A stretch of DNA of 64,000 bases from Hellea sp. (GCA_020629875.1 JAHDCL010000002.1:15976-79975); one strand, 5' to 3'. Positions 19,307-29,229 are shown, counted from the first letter of the stretch. Numbers and translations are program-made. The notes: generated by a model not told the origin, from the letters alone.

Positions 19307-19924
19307 TTAATATTCCGTTTCATAAACGCCCAAATAGCTACGTTGATAAAGCCGATACATCATCATGGCTGTCATCCCCCAAATATTCCGGTGGATTCCA
19401 TCCTTACTCTCATAGGGCATATCGTAGAGGCGGTGATTTTTACCTTCGAAGAAAACATCCCGCGCAATATGATTTTTTGCATTCATAACAAATGACAGCG
19501 GCGTTTCAAAGACGTCGTCTACTTCCCGCGCATCCGGAACAATCGCGGCGTCGGGACTCACGATGCCGACAAAAGGTGTCACCCTGTACTCACTCACCGC
19601 GTTGAATGAAGGCAAGCGGCCAATAACGGATATGTCAGAGGGTTCTAAGCCCACTTCCTCATTGGTCTCTCTCAAAGCAGCTTGCAGCGCACTTTCGCCC
19701 TCTTCACGTTTTCCGCCTGGAAACGCAATTTGTCCCGCATGAGAAGGCATGGTCTCAGGCCGTTGCGTAAGGATAACCTGCCACTCATCTCGCTTGACCA
19801 AAGGCATTAACACGGATGCCCCTCGCTGCCCCTTGCGTTTTATAGCATCCGCACCATCGGAAATATCAACGGGTAACAATCCCTCACGAAGTTTGTCTAT
19901 CACAATATCAGAATCAAAACTCAT
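19307..19924 (-). CDS. Nudix hydrolase, probable CoA pyrophosphatase
   Basis: 205 residues. The NudL/CoAse signature region (LTQRPETMPSHAGQIAFPGG) leads into a complete Nudix box (70-92, GGKREEGES...REtNEEVGL pattern). The CoA-specific motif upstream (LLTxRxxxLxxHxGQ) is clearly present, which is why CoA pyrophosphatase is favoured over a general Nudix enzyme. It sits 6 bp downstream of the DUF1285 gene and directly abuts the deacetylase gene. Confidence 0.9.
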   Translation of the reverse strand: MSFDSDIVIDKLREGLLPVDISDGADAIKRKGQRGASVLMPLVKRDEWQVILTQRPETMPSHAGQIAFPGGKREEGESALQAALRETNEEVGLEPSDISVIGRLPSFNAVSEYRVTPFVGIVSPDAAIVPDAREVDDVFETPLSFVMNAKNHIARDVFFEGKNHRLYDMPYESKDGIHRNIWGMTAMMMYRLYQRSYLGVYETEY

Positions 19925-19930
19925 ACGTGA

Positions 19931-20536
19931 CTATATTTCATGTGCCCCTACAGGGCCTAGCGGAAAGAACATACCACCTGCCCAAATTCCCAGCTGCTTA
20001 CCTTTTGGAGTTTCGCGCTCAACGGCGCTTTCCACTAACTCATAAAACACCGGACGGTTTAACGATGCCTCGAGGCGTCCTCGCACATTGACAAATGGCG
20101 TGGGCTCAAGCGTCTCCGTATCAGTTTCCACGCGTATGGGATGTTCGGCGCCTGCCTCAACCACATCATCTAAATTAGTTGTAAAGAACACCCGTTGCTT
20201 GTCACCTTCGCCCTCAATATCGACACGGACCGCGGTGAAATGCGCACGTTCAATCGAGATTCTGATTTTCTCCACTGGCGTAACCAAATAAGTCTCGCCG
20301 TCCTTATCTTTCCGCAAAATAGACGCAAAGAGGTCAATCAATCCTCGGCGCGTAATCCGTGTGCCTTCATGCCACCACGACCCGTCGGCCTTGATTACCA
20401 TATCCATTTCGCCGCAATAATCGGGGCTCCACTTCTCAACGGGGCGCTGCCCGTCTTCGGTGTCCTCAAGGGCCTTCATCAAATCTTGGAGAGAGAACTG
20501 CGACTTACCGCCATTTAACGTGTTTTCCATGGACAT
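19931..20536 (-). CDS. DUF1285 domain protein
   Basis: 201 residues, cytoplasmic. Matches the DUF1285 family by its opening (CGEMDMVIKADGSWWHEGTRITR) and later LVTPVEKIRISIERAHF and NLDDVVEAGAEHPIRVE segments. Function is not established. First gene of the six-gene minus-strand run toward apt and divergent from the MoxR operon (56-bp gap). Start could be M1 or M3. Confidence 0.85.
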   Translation of the reverse strand: MSMENTLNGGKSQFSLQDLMKALEDTEDGQRPVEKWSPDYCGEMDMVIKADGSWWHEGTRITRRGLIDLFASILRKDKDGETYLVTPVEKIRISIERAHFTAVRVDIEGEGDKQRVFFTTNLDDVVEAGAEHPIRVETDTETLEPTPFVNVRGRLEASLNRPVFYELVESAVERETPKGKQLGIWAGGMFFPLGPVGAHEI

Positions 20537-20592
20537 TACTCTAAGCTTAATCCATCATTTTTCAATATTACTCTGATAGAGAGATTCCTTTT

Positions 20593-21597
20593 ATGAGCTT
20601 GCAAACCGACATAAATCTTCCTGCGAATATAGAAAAAGCAGCGGAGAAAGCCTCTGACAAGTTGTCTCAAGCCAAAACAGAGATTGGCAATGTCATTTTG
20701 GGTCAGGATAACGTCGTGGAATTATCTATTGGCGCGATGCTCTCTGGCGGTCATGCGCTCCTTGTCGGCGTGCCAGGCCTTGCAAAAACCTTATTGGTTG
20801 AAACGCTAGGGACGGTACTAGGATTGAATGAAAAACGCGTACAATTCACACCAGACCTGATGCCCGCCGATATCATTGGTTCGGAAGTGTTAGAGGAAAC
20901 AGCCAAAGGCAAACGATCATTTCGTTTCATTCCTGGCCCGGTATTTTGCCAACTCCTTATGGCGGACGAAATCAACCGCGCCTCACCACGTACGCAGTCT
21001 GCACTTCTTCAAGCGATGCAAGAGCGTTTTGTCACAGTTGCGGGGCAGCGCCATGATCTACCCGCTCCTTTCCATGTTCTCGCAACACAAAACCCGATTG
21101 AACAAGAGGGCACTTATCCCCTCCCAGAAGCGCAGCTCGACCGTTTCCTCTTCCAAATAGATGTAGGCTTCCCTGACCTTGGCACGGAGCGTGATATTCT
21201 TATCGCCACGACTGGAGCCAAGGATGCTGTTGCCAAAAAAGTTCTCACGGCAAAACAGCTCATGGATATGCAAAAATTAGTGCGTCAGCTTCCTGTCGGG
21301 GAAAAAGTCGTTGAAGCTATCCTATCATTAGTGCGAAATGCGAGGCCCGATCAATCTGCCCTGTCCGATGTCAAGGAAACCGTGGCGTGGGGCCCCGGCC
21401 CGCGGGCTGGACAGGCGCTTATGTTAGCGACACGCGCTAAGGCTTTGATGGATGGTCGCTTATCGCCATCAATTGATGACGTGCTTGAGCTAGCGGCACC
21501 TGTTTTACAACATCGCATGGCACTGACCTTCGCAGCCCGAGCAGATGGAAGAACAATTTCGCAAACCATCGCTAAACTGAAAGAAAGCATCGCTTAA
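20593..21597 (+). CDS. MoxR-family AAA+ ATPase
   Basis: 334 residues. AAA_3 ATPase with Walker A GVPGLAKT (59-66), Walker B LLMADEINR and sensor/arginine-finger region ATQNPIEQEGTYPLPEAQLDRFLF. MoxR proteins act as chaperones or activators of VWA-domain partners. It leads the four-gene operon with DUF58, DUF4159 and a membrane protein, the usual context. The short gap to the divergent DUF1285 gene holds both promoters. Confidence 0.95.
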   Translation: MSLQTDINLPANIEKAAEKASDKLSQAKTEIGNVILGQDNVVELSIGAMLSGGHALLVGVPGLAKTLLVETLGTVLGLNEKRVQFTPDLMPADIIGSEVLEETAKGKRSFRFIPGPVFCQLLMADEINRASPRTQSALLQAMQERFVTVAGQRHDLPAPFHVLATQNPIEQEGTYPLPEAQLDRFLFQIDVGFPDLGTERDILIATTGAKDAVAKKVLTAKQLMDMQKLVRQLPVGEKVVEAILSLVRNARPDQSALSDVKETVAWGPGPRAGQALMLATRAKALMDGRLSPSIDDVLELAAPVLQHRMALTFAARADGRTISQTIAKLKESIA

Positions 21598-21603
21598 ACG
21601 CTA

Positions 21604-22491
21604 ATGGCTGTCGCTGCTCCCTCACCCATTGAGCTACGCCGCCGCGCGGAACAGCTGGCCGCTGGTTATCCTGCCCTGCAAGCAGAGGCAGAACGGGTAG
21701 CCGCCATCGTCGCCCAAGGGGTGCATGGCCGCCGCCGCCCAGGACAAGGCGAAACTTTTTGGCAATATCGGAATTATCAACCTTCTGACGCAGCCACACA
21801 GATCGACTGGCGGCGTTCGGCTCGGGGCGACCAAGTCTATATCCGTGAAAATGAGTGGGAAGCCGCCAATACAGTCTATTTCTGGCGCGATGGCTCAGAC
21901 GGCATGAATTGGTCTTCCTCGAAGAAATACCCAACCAAGCAAAACCGCGCGACTGTTCTATGTATGGCTATGACGTCACTGCTGATGCGCGCAGGTGAGC
22001 GCTGCGCTGTTATGGGTGAAAGCGAGCGCCCTCGGTCAGGACGTATCGGTCAAGAACGTATTTCGCGCACGCTTGCCTTAACAGAAGGCCCGACACGCAA
22101 TCTTGATGCGGATATTCCAGCGTATGCAAGATTAGTGATAGCCTCTGACTTTTTAGAGCCACCAGAAGTATGGCGCGAGCGCCTCGCCCGGCTCTCAGGC
22201 CGCCCTGCAAAAGGTGTCTTACTTCACATCATCGACCCGGCGGAGCGCGAATTTCCTTTTAAAGGGCGCGTTCAGCTTCGTATTCCCGGCTTATCAAAAT
22301 TGGAACCTATTCTTGTGGGACGCGCTGAGCGCGCGCGCGAGGACTATCAGGCTAAGTTTATTGCACATTGCGAGATGCTGGACCGCACGGCCTCCCGCCT
22401 AGGCTGGCCCATTATTCGTCATTATACGGACAAACCTGCTAATGCGGCGCTTACCGCACTCTATACAGCCATGGCGGGCTCGCAGCTATGA
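21604..22491 (+). CDS. DUF58 domain protein
   Basis: 295 residues. The DUF58 signature is clear at about 55-85 (YRNYQPSDAATQIDWRRSARGDQVYIRENEWE). DUF58 proteins are partners of MoxR ATPases and are VWA-like. No membrane segment is visible in this copy. Six bp after moxR; overlaps the next gene by 4 bp (ATGA), so translation is coupled. Confidence 0.93.
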   Translation: MAVAAPSPIELRRRAEQLAAGYPALQAEAERVAAIVAQGVHGRRRPGQGETFWQYRNYQPSDAATQIDWRRSARGDQVYIRENEWEAANTVYFWRDGSDGMNWSSSKKYPTKQNRATVLCMAMTSLLMRAGERCAVMGESERPRSGRIGQERISRTLALTEGPTRNLDADIPAYARLVIASDFLEPPEVWRERLARLSGRPAKGVLLHIIDPAEREFPFKGRVQLRIPGLSKLEPILVGRAERAREDYQAKFIAHCEMLDRTASRLGWPIIRHYTDKPANAALTALYTAMAGSQL

Positions 22492-25220
22492 CGCTGGGCG
22501 GCCTCACATTTTTAGCGCCTCTGACCCTGTTGGGCCTATTGGCATTACCCTTGATTTGGTGGCTGCTAAGGGTCACGCCTCCTAGCCCCAAAAAGGAGAG
22601 CTTTCCACCGCTACGCATCTTGCAGGATGTCGTCACCGAAGAAGAAACTCCTGACAGTACACCCTGGTGGCTTTTACTCTTTCGAATTTTACTTGGCGCC
22701 GTGATTGCGGTCGCTTTAGCTCGCCCCATTTTGCAACAAACAGAAGGCATTACAACACGGCCGCTAGCGCTGGTTATCGATGACGGTTGGGATGCCGCGC
22801 CGAATTGGAGTAATGTGATGCGAGAGGCCGAAGCCAAGATTTCCGATGCCCGCCGCAAAAACATGGATGTCCTACTTCTAACCACGGTAGACCCTTCAGG
22901 CGCCCCACAATTCCTACCTGCTGAAGATGCCATGCGCGCGGTGAAAGGGCTGCGTCCAAAAGCGCTTCCACCTCAGCGAGAGAAGACAGCCCAAGCTCTG
23001 CAAGCTGTAAACTTGTCAGGCAGTGATGCTGTTTGGCTCTCTTCTGGTGTAGACTTTGGAAAGGCTGAAAACTTAAATCTCGCCCTCAAACCCGCAAGCC
23101 AGACGACCCGTCTGGACCCTTTATCCGATCTCTCAATCTTGATGCCCGGGGAAACCCGCGAAACGCCGGATGGGTTCAAGTCCGTCTGGCATAGAACAAA
23201 TGCCTCAGGCCTACGTAGCGGAGAAATCGTGGCTAGAGGAAATGATGGCAGAGTGATTGGAAGAGCCGCCATCAATTTTCCGCCCGGAACCACGCGCGCT
23301 GAAGCTGAATTCAAACTCCCCAGCGAGCTTCGATCACGCGTCAGTCAAATCCGTGCTAATGGCGTCCCCTCGGCAGGTGCGGTTAAGTTGCTTGATGACA
23401 GTTGGGGTCGTCCTTTAATCGGGGTGGTTACGCCTGCGAAAGATAGTGCCTCACCACTGCTATCCGAACCGTTTTACGCAAAAACTGCGCTAGCTCCCTA
23501 TGCCGACATCTTTGAGGGCACGATAGAGGACCTACTTCCCCTCTCGCCCAGCGTCATCATAATGCCTGATATTGCTCGTACGGTGAATGATGAGGTCAAA
23601 GAATATGTCGAAACAGGTGGGCTACTTGTGCGTTTCGCAGGCGAAAAACTAGCGGAACGTCCAGATAGTCTCTTGCCTGTTTTACTACGCGGCGGAGGCC
23701 GTGCATTAGGCGGCGCGCTGACCTGGGAAGACCCTCAGCGTCTTGCGGCGTTTACATCCGAAAGCCCTTTTTTCGGCTTATCCATCCCTGAGGATATTAC
23801 CGTGCGCCGCCAAGTTATGGCTGAACCGGGTACAGAGACCGATACACGCACCTGGGCGCGCCTTGAGGATGGCTCCCCGGTCGTGACGTCTTCAACACAA
23901 GGCTTGGGCCGCTTGGTGCTTTTTCATGTAACGGCTGGGCCCGAATGGTCAAATTTACCTGTCGGCGGCCTCTATGTGGAAATGTTGCGCCGTATCTTAC
24001 CTTTGGCCCGCGCCACGCCTAGCCGCGCTCAAGAAACTTCTGGAGATTGGGTGGCTGAAAGGGTTCTAAATGGATATGGCCGATTGGAAACACCGCCCAT
24101 TGAGTCAGCCAGCATTGCCGATGAGCTTTTCGCCGAGACACAAATCAGTGCCCAAACCCTTCCGGGTCTCTACCGACAGGGCGCGAGGCGGCAGGCGCTA
24201 AATACGATCAAAAATCCTGAAGCCCTTACTGCAATTGAAAATGTTTCAGGCGTAACCATTGGAACCTATGGAAAAACGAAAGATCGTACGATTGGGGGGT
24301 GGTTACTTGGCGCGGCTTTACTGATGTTGGCCTTAGATGCATTTTTTGCGCTTTCTGCCTCAGGACGACTGAACTATTTCAAACCCAATCTGAACAAAAG
24401 CGTAGCGGCATTCCTCGTTGCAGCGATACTTTGCATTCCTTCTGAAAGCATTGCTCAAGATAAAAATCTAGATGCGGCGACTGCGCTGCATCTCGCCTAT
24501 GTTAAAACTGGCAATGGGCGTGTCGACCGTATGAGTGATTTAGCAATGGACAGCCTCGCTCGCCAACTCACGGCCCGCACAACGATCGAGCCAGCAGGAG
24601 CAAAAAGTGTCAATCCCGAGACAGATGACCTTGTCTTTTATCCATTCCTTTATTGGCCTGTTACGCGCGATGCGCAGCCACTATCCGACAAAGCCTCTGC
24701 TAATCTAAACGCTTATATGGCGAGCGGAGGAACAATTGTCTTTGATACACAAGATGAAGGCGAACGCGCGCTCCGCGGCGGGGAAACTCATCCCGGTATC
24801 GCAGCCATTACTGCTAAGCTCGACATTCCTGCGCTTACCCAAGCCCCAGAAAATCATGTTCTCACCAAGTCCTTCTACCTACTTCAAACCTTTCCCGGGC
24901 GTTGGGCCAATGGGCCAATCTGGGTGGATCGCGACACAAATGGCGCCGCACGCGACGGTGTCAGTTCTGTCATCCTCGGAAGTAATGATTGGGCCGCAGG
25001 CTGGGCCATTGATGAAGATGGAAATGACATGGCCGAACTAGAAAAAGACATTCCTCGCCAAAGAGAGATGTCCATTCGTTTTGGCGTCAATGTCGCCATG
25101 TACGCGCTTTCAGGGAATTACAAAGCAGACCAAGTCCATGCCGCGGCGCTGGTTGAGCGGTTGGGGCGCCAAAAACGCACGCCGCGTGATCTTGGCAAAG
25201 ATGGGGAGGAAGCCCCATAA
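22488..25220 (+). CDS. BatA-like membrane protein with C-terminal DUF4159
   Basis: 910 residues. The N-terminus is the BatA/aerotolerance-regulator segment with a membrane helix (3-27) and PPSPKKESFPPLRIL. A long periplasmic middle region follows, then membrane segments near 600-650 (LLGAALLMLALDAFFAL; VAAFLVAAILCIPSESIAQ). The C-terminal DUF4159 domain (about 665-900) begins LDAATALHLAYVKTGNGRVDR and includes DDLVFYPFLYWPV. Probably works with the MoxR and DUF58 proteins in an envelope stress or assembly complex; biochemical function unknown. Overlaps both neighbours (ATGA before, TAATG after). Confidence 0.9.
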   Translation: MTLGGLTFLAPLTLLGLLALPLIWWLLRVTPPSPKKESFPPLRILQDVVTEEETPDSTPWWLLLFRILLGAVIAVALARPILQQTEGITTRPLALVIDDGWDAAPNWSNVMREAEAKISDARRKNMDVLLLTTVDPSGAPQFLPAEDAMRAVKGLRPKALPPQREKTAQALQAVNLSGSDAVWLSSGVDFGKAENLNLALKPASQTTRLDPLSDLSILMPGETRETPDGFKSVWHRTNASGLRSGEIVARGNDGRVIGRAAINFPPGTTRAEAEFKLPSELRSRVSQIRANGVPSAGAVKLLDDSWGRPLIGVVTPAKDSASPLLSEPFYAKTALAPYADIFEGTIEDLLPLSPSVIIMPDIARTVNDEVKEYVETGGLLVRFAGEKLAERPDSLLPVLLRGGGRALGGALTWEDPQRLAAFTSESPFFGLSIPEDITVRRQVMAEPGTETDTRTWARLEDGSPVVTSSTQGLGRLVLFHVTAGPEWSNLPVGGLYVEMLRRILPLARATPSRAQETSGDWVAERVLNGYGRLETPPIESASIADELFAETQISAQTLPGLYRQGARRQALNTIKNPEALTAIENVSGVTIGTYGKTKDRTIGGWLLGAALLMLALDAFFALSASGRLNYFKPNLNKSVAAFLVAAILCIPSESIAQDKNLDAATALHLAYVKTGNGRVDRMSDLAMDSLARQLTARTTIEPAGAKSVNPETDDLVFYPFLYWPVTRDAQPLSDKASANLNAYMASGGTIVFDTQDEGERALRGGETHPGIAAITAKLDIPALTQAPENHVLTKSFYLLQTFPGRWANGPIWVDRDTNGAARDGVSSVILGSNDWAAGWAIDEDGNDMAELEKDIPRQREMSIRFGVNVAMYALSGNYKADQVHAAALVERLGRQKRTPRDLGKDGEEAP

Positions 25221-27310
25221 TGTTTGATTTTCTCCCAAATATGGCTTTTGATCCCCTTCTCCCAGTAGGATGGATAATTGGGCTTGGTTGCCTCATGTTC
25301 CTCGCGGCATTAGCCACGGGTATCGGCAGGCTGAGGAGCTATTTCTTGAGACTTCTCGCGGGTCTGTTCATAGTTCTTGCGCTCTTGAATCCTCAAACCG
25401 TCATCGAGGAACGCGACCCTCTAAAAGACGCTGTGCTCGTAATTAAAGACGAGTCGGAATCCATGAAACTTGGTGAACGCGCAGAGGCTGCCGATAAAAC
25501 CTATCAAGCCTTGATTGAACAGCTAGAAGCAGACCCGTCTCTGGATGTTTCCACCACCGTCATACGTCCTGACAGCGACGGAACACGGCTTACGACTTCA
25601 CTCATAGATGGCCTTGGAAATCTACCCGCGTCTCGCCTTGCGGGGGTTATCGCGATAACAGATGGCCAAGTTCATGACCTGCCTCAAAATCCGGAAACAC
25701 TTCTACCCGAAGGCGTTCCATTTCATTCCATCATCATAGGTGAGGAAAAAACACGAGACCGCCGCATCAGCGCACTGGTCGCTCCAAAATTTGGTCTCGT
25801 CGGTGAGCAAGCCGAGTTTGAACTGCGCGTTGATGACCCAGGATTTGAAGGTGAACGCGCCAATATCGAAATCAAACTAAACGGCGAAACAAAAGCCCGC
25901 TTTCCAGCAACGATTGGTAACCGCATTTCTATACCTATTGAAATTGAACGCCGCGGACCAAACACAATTGAACTGACAGTCCGCGCTGCAGAGGGCGAAT
26001 TAACACTTAATAATAATGTTTTTGTCGCCGAAATTTCTGGCATTCGCGATCGTATGCGTGTGCTTCTTGTTACCGGCGAACCTCATAATGGCGGACGTTC
26101 CTGGAGGAATTTGCTGAAGAGTGACCCCGCAGTTGAGTTGGTACAATTCACCATTTTGACCAACCCACGAGTCAAAAACACCAATGCGCGACAGGGCGAG
26201 CTTTCCCTTATCGCATTCCCCACGCGGCAACTCTTTGAGGAGAAACTCGACGAATTTGACCTTATCATTTTTGATCATTTCCGCCGACGTTTCGCGCCAA
26301 GTCGCAGTGGCCGTTCGACTCCTATACTCTCGCCCGTCTATCTCCAAAACGTTGCGAGATATGTAGATGATGGCGGCGCCCTTCTTATCGCGACGGGTCC
26401 CGCATTTGCAGAGCAAGAAAGTATCTACCGATCCCCCCTCGCCGCTGTTCTCCCAACACGTCCAACGGGCGAAACAACCAAAGAAGCTTTCAAGCCAGAA
26501 CTTAACGAAAAAGGCCGCCGGCACCCTATCACCTCCAGCTTCTCAGGGAAGGAAGATCAAACTTGGGGTAAGTGGTTTCGTATCATCGATAACAAACCCA
26601 TTAGTGGTGATGTTCTCATGGAAGGTCCGGACGCAGCTCCGCTTCTGGTTATCGATAAAATCGGTGAAGGGCGCGTTGCGATGCTAATGTCTGACCAAGC
26701 CTGGCTTTGGTCAAAAGGGTTTGATGGCGGCGGACCTTATTCTGAAATGTTCCGCCGAACAGCACATTGGTTGATGGGGGAGCCGGATCTGGATGCCGAA
26801 AAGTTAACAGCAACAGCGGAAAATGGATTACTCGCAATAGAGCGCCGCACGCTTAAAGACGGTGCACAAACTGTTGTCGTTGAGAAACCTGATGGCACGA
26901 AAGAAAACGTGCGACTTTCGAAAACTGCGAATGGTATTTACCGAGGGAGCGTCAAGTCGACCGGACAAGGTGCCTACCGTTTGGCCAGTGGCGACGTTTC
27001 GACGGTTGCGGCCATAGGTTCACTCAACCCCAGAGAATATGCCAAGTTGCAACCAACTAAAGAGATTTTAGAGCCATTCGCAACTGGAACAAAGGGCGGC
27101 CTATTCTCTACCGAGTTGAGCGGGGCAGTCCCAACCATTCGCAGGGTAAAACCCGGAAAAACAACGGCAAATGATGACTGGATCAATTTAGTCGCGCATG
27201 AAGATTACGCCGTACGCTCTTCCAAGAGGTCGCCCCTAGCGCCTGGATGGCTGTTCTTTGCACTTGCCTTGCTTTCAATGGGCGGCGCCTGGTTGCGCGA
27301 AGGCAAATAG
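25220..27310 (+). CDS. Large membrane protein of MoxR operon (VWA/amidotransferase-like)
   Basis: 696 residues. Two N-terminal membrane helices (about 17-55), a long periplasmic region, and one C-terminal helix (about 670-690, WLFFALALLSMGGAWL). The first soluble part (about 70-170: DAVLVIKDESESM, VIAITDGQVHD) is VWA-like with a degenerate metal site. A later part (IIFDHFRR, YVDDGGALLIATGPAF) resembles class I glutamine amidotransferase-like folds seen in DUF4159-operon proteins. Last gene of the operon; starts within the preceding stop codon. Likely structural partner of the complex; no catalytic triad is evident. Confidence 0.85.
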   Translation: MFDFLPNMAFDPLLPVGWIIGLGCLMFLAALATGIGRLRSYFLRLLAGLFIVLALLNPQTVIEERDPLKDAVLVIKDESESMKLGERAEAADKTYQALIEQLEADPSLDVSTTVIRPDSDGTRLTTSLIDGLGNLPASRLAGVIAITDGQVHDLPQNPETLLPEGVPFHSIIIGEEKTRDRRISALVAPKFGLVGEQAEFELRVDDPGFEGERANIEIKLNGETKARFPATIGNRISIPIEIERRGPNTIELTVRAAEGELTLNNNVFVAEISGIRDRMRVLLVTGEPHNGGRSWRNLLKSDPAVELVQFTILTNPRVKNTNARQGELSLIAFPTRQLFEEKLDEFDLIIFDHFRRRFAPSRSGRSTPILSPVYLQNVARYVDDGGALLIATGPAFAEQESIYRSPLAAVLPTRPTGETTKEAFKPELNEKGRRHPITSSFSGKEDQTWGKWFRIIDNKPISGDVLMEGPDAAPLLVIDKIGEGRVAMLMSDQAWLWSKGFDGGGPYSEMFRRTAHWLMGEPDLDAEKLTATAENGLLAIERRTLKDGAQTVVVEKPDGTKENVRLSKTANGIYRGSVKSTGQGAYRLASGDVSTVAAIGSLNPREYAKLQPTKEILEPFATGTKGGLFSTELSGAVPTIRRVKPGKTTANDDWINLVAHEDYAVRSSKRSPLAPGWLFFALALLSMGGAWLREGK

Positions 27311-27404
27311 CGGCGAAACGAAACTGTCTTTCTGACTGGATTTTAACGAGCTTTCAGAGATAAATAGCTCTACCTCAATCAGGGGCGGCATATTGGGACC
27401 TAAG

Positions 27405-27992
27405 ATGACTCTTGTTAAAATACTTCTCGCCAGTTCACTTTTCTGCGCTGTTTCACTGCCCTGTTTTGCGGCCGACCCGATATTGGACGAAGAGGACGGC
27501 ATCAAAGAACTGCCCAATAAGAAATTGGAACGAAGAGGTGAGCGGATGCAAGGGCCCATTACTTCGGTTGGAGCCGGAGCTATGCTATTCGCCAGCTTTG
27601 ACACAAATTCGGATTACCAGGTCAATGCACTAGAATTCGCAGCTGGTCGCACACAAGCGTTCAACGCGGCGGATAAAGATAGCTCGAAAACGCTTAGCTT
27701 GTTTGAGCTAGAGGACTGGCGCCAAGCCGCATTGGGGTCTCTAGATGCAGCACCGGGAAATCTGGCCTTCGACAAAGATTATGACCAGCGCGTCACCCGA
27801 GCAGAATTCGACCACGCTTTAGGCTTCGTTTTCAACGCCGGAGATAAAGATAATAACGGAGTTTTAGCCTTTTCTGAGGTTGTAAATGTTTTTGAAATGC
27901 CCCGCCGACGCGCGATTGAAAAAGAGGAAGATCCGATCGAACGGATAAATCGACAGGGTCGCCGTGATCAACAGCGCCGCACGGGTTATTAG
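27405..27992 (+). CDS. Exported EF-hand protein
   Basis: 195 residues with a signal peptide (about 1-22, ends PCFAAD). Four EF-hand-type calcium loops are visible: DTNSDYQVNALEF, DKDSSKTLSLFE, DKDYDQRVTRAEF and DKDNNGVLAFSEV; the last best fits the canonical loop. A basic and acidic tail follows (EKEEDPIERINRQGRRDQQRR). Probably a periplasmic calcium-binding protein. The ATG at 27405 is preferred over a TTG at 27393 because it begins the signal peptide. Confidence 0.85.
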   Translation: MTLVKILLASSLFCAVSLPCFAADPILDEEDGIKELPNKKLERRGERMQGPITSVGAGAMLFASFDTNSDYQVNALEFAAGRTQAFNAADKDSSKTLSLFELEDWRQAALGSLDAAPGNLAFDKDYDQRVTRAEFDHALGFVFNAGDKDNNGVLAFSEVVNVFEMPRRRAIEKEEDPIERINRQGRRDQQRRTGY

Positions 27993-28074
27993 AAAGCTGT
28001 ATTTCTCTGCCCAAATTAAGTGTTTTTTACCCTTATTCCGATAATCAGAGCATTGGAATAATGAAGAGGCTGTC

Positions 28075-28536
28075 ATGCGTTTAATAAAGTTGTCACTACT
28101 GGCTGGTTGTTCAGCTGTCATCCTATCCGGGTGCCAAGTTGCAAAAACCACTGGCAAGGTCGCAGCGCTCCCATTTAAGGCCGTCTACAAGACTGGCGAA
28201 TTCGCTGGCAAGACTGTTTATAAGACGGGCGAGCTTGCCGGAAAGTCCGTCTACTATACGGGCAAGGGCGTCTATAAAACTGGCGAATTCGCTGGAAAAA
28301 CTGCTGTAGCTGCGGGGAAAGGCGTATACTACGTTGGCACTGTGCCCGTAAAAATCACCGATAAAGCACTAGATACAACAGCGAAAGTTCTGACCGTCAC
28401 CACACAAGCGGTTGATGTAAGCGGTAAGGTAATCACCACTGCGCGAACAATTCAGGCTACTGAACTCGAAGCCGAGTTAGCTGCCCTAAAGGGAGCGAAT
28501 AATATATTGAAGGTTATTGTTGACGCGATAGCGTAA
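28075..28536 (+). CDS. Repeat-containing small lipoprotein
   Basis: 153 residues. A signal peptide ends in a lipobox (LSGC, C20). From about 35 to 85 there is a tandem repeat with unit YKTGEFAGKTV (YKTGEFAGK, YKTGELAGK, YYTGKG, YKTGEFAGK, AVAAGKG), rich in Gly, Lys and Tyr, followed by a Val/Thr-rich amphipathic region. The family is not recognised. Predicted to be anchored in the outer or inner membrane by lipid. Followed by a strong terminator, so it is probably a single-gene transcript. Confidence 0.75.
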   Translation: MRLIKLSLLAGCSAVILSGCQVAKTTGKVAALPFKAVYKTGEFAGKTVYKTGELAGKSVYYTGKGVYKTGEFAGKTAVAAGKGVYYVGTVPVKITDKALDTTAKVLTVTTQAVDVSGKVITTARTIQATELEAELAALKGANNILKVIVDAIA

Positions 28537-28559
28537 AAACTCACACACATGTGACTGAG

Positions 28560-28587
28560 AGGCCGCATTGAGATGCGGCCTTTTTTG
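28560..28587 (+). terminator. Intrinsic terminator of repeat lipoprotein gene
   Basis: Stem AGGCCGCAT / ATGCGGCCT with a TGAG loop, directly followed by a run of T's (28581-28586), 23 bp after the lipoprotein stop. Confidence 0.92.
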
Positions 28588-28620
28588 TGCTATAGTGTTG
28601 GAACCATCTGGAGAATTTTT

Positions 28621-29229
28621 ATGCGCTCTATATTCGCCTCTTCGCTACTCGCCTTCTCATTTGCCTTGGCTGCACCAACATTTGCCAAAAGCTACGGATT
28701 TGATACCACGGTCTCAGCACCGGTGACATCGCCAGTTAAATTAGAAATAATTCTGAGTGAAGACATGGCGCACCGGGCCAATAATCTGCCGGAAAAACTG
28801 AGCGACCGCAGCGGTGCGCGAGGTTTAAGGTCAGGATTTTCAGGAAACGGATTTTACGGAGAACGTGACTTGGAGCGCCTCATACAGCGCCTTGAGACAA
28901 AGGTTGAGAAAAAGTTTTCCAAAAAAGGCATCCAGATCTCAGACACAGCTTCGACTGTGTTACGCATTACGATCGAAGACGCCAAACCAAATCGACCAAC
29001 CTTTAAACAGCTAGGTGTCGAACCCGGGCTATCTTATGAGAGCTTTGGAAATGGCGGCGCTGAATTGCAAGCGGAACTAATCGCTGCGGGAGGGCAATCT
29101 CTCGGTACTATGTCTTACAGATATTACGAGACCGATATTCGTGATGCTAAATATGGCGGAACATGGGGTGACGCCCATCGTGCCTTTGGCCGCTTTGCAA
29201 GCAAAGCTGCCAAAACCTTAGCAAACTAA
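28621..29229 (+). CDS. Exported hypothetical protein
   Basis: 202 residues with signal peptide (about 1-22, ends PTFAK). No family recognised. The mature part has a predicted helix rich in charged residues (ERDLERLIQRLETKVEKKF), a beta-strand region (TVLRITIEDAKPNRPTF) and SYRYYETDIRDAKYGGTWGDAHRAF. The general layout resembles periplasmic DUF-type proteins that pair with lipoproteins, but this is only an impression. The ATG at 28621 starts the signal peptide; the longer frame from 28573 would run through the preceding terminator. Overlaps the convergent queE by 4 bp. Confidence 0.7.
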   Translation: MRSIFASSLLAFSFALAAPTFAKSYGFDTTVSAPVTSPVKLEIILSEDMAHRANNLPEKLSDRSGARGLRSGFSGNGFYGERDLERLIQRLETKVEKKFSKKGIQISDTASTVLRITIEDAKPNRPTFKQLGVEPGLSYESFGNGGAELQAELIAAGGQSLGTMSYRYYETDIRDAKYGGTWGDAHRAFGRFASKAAKTLAN

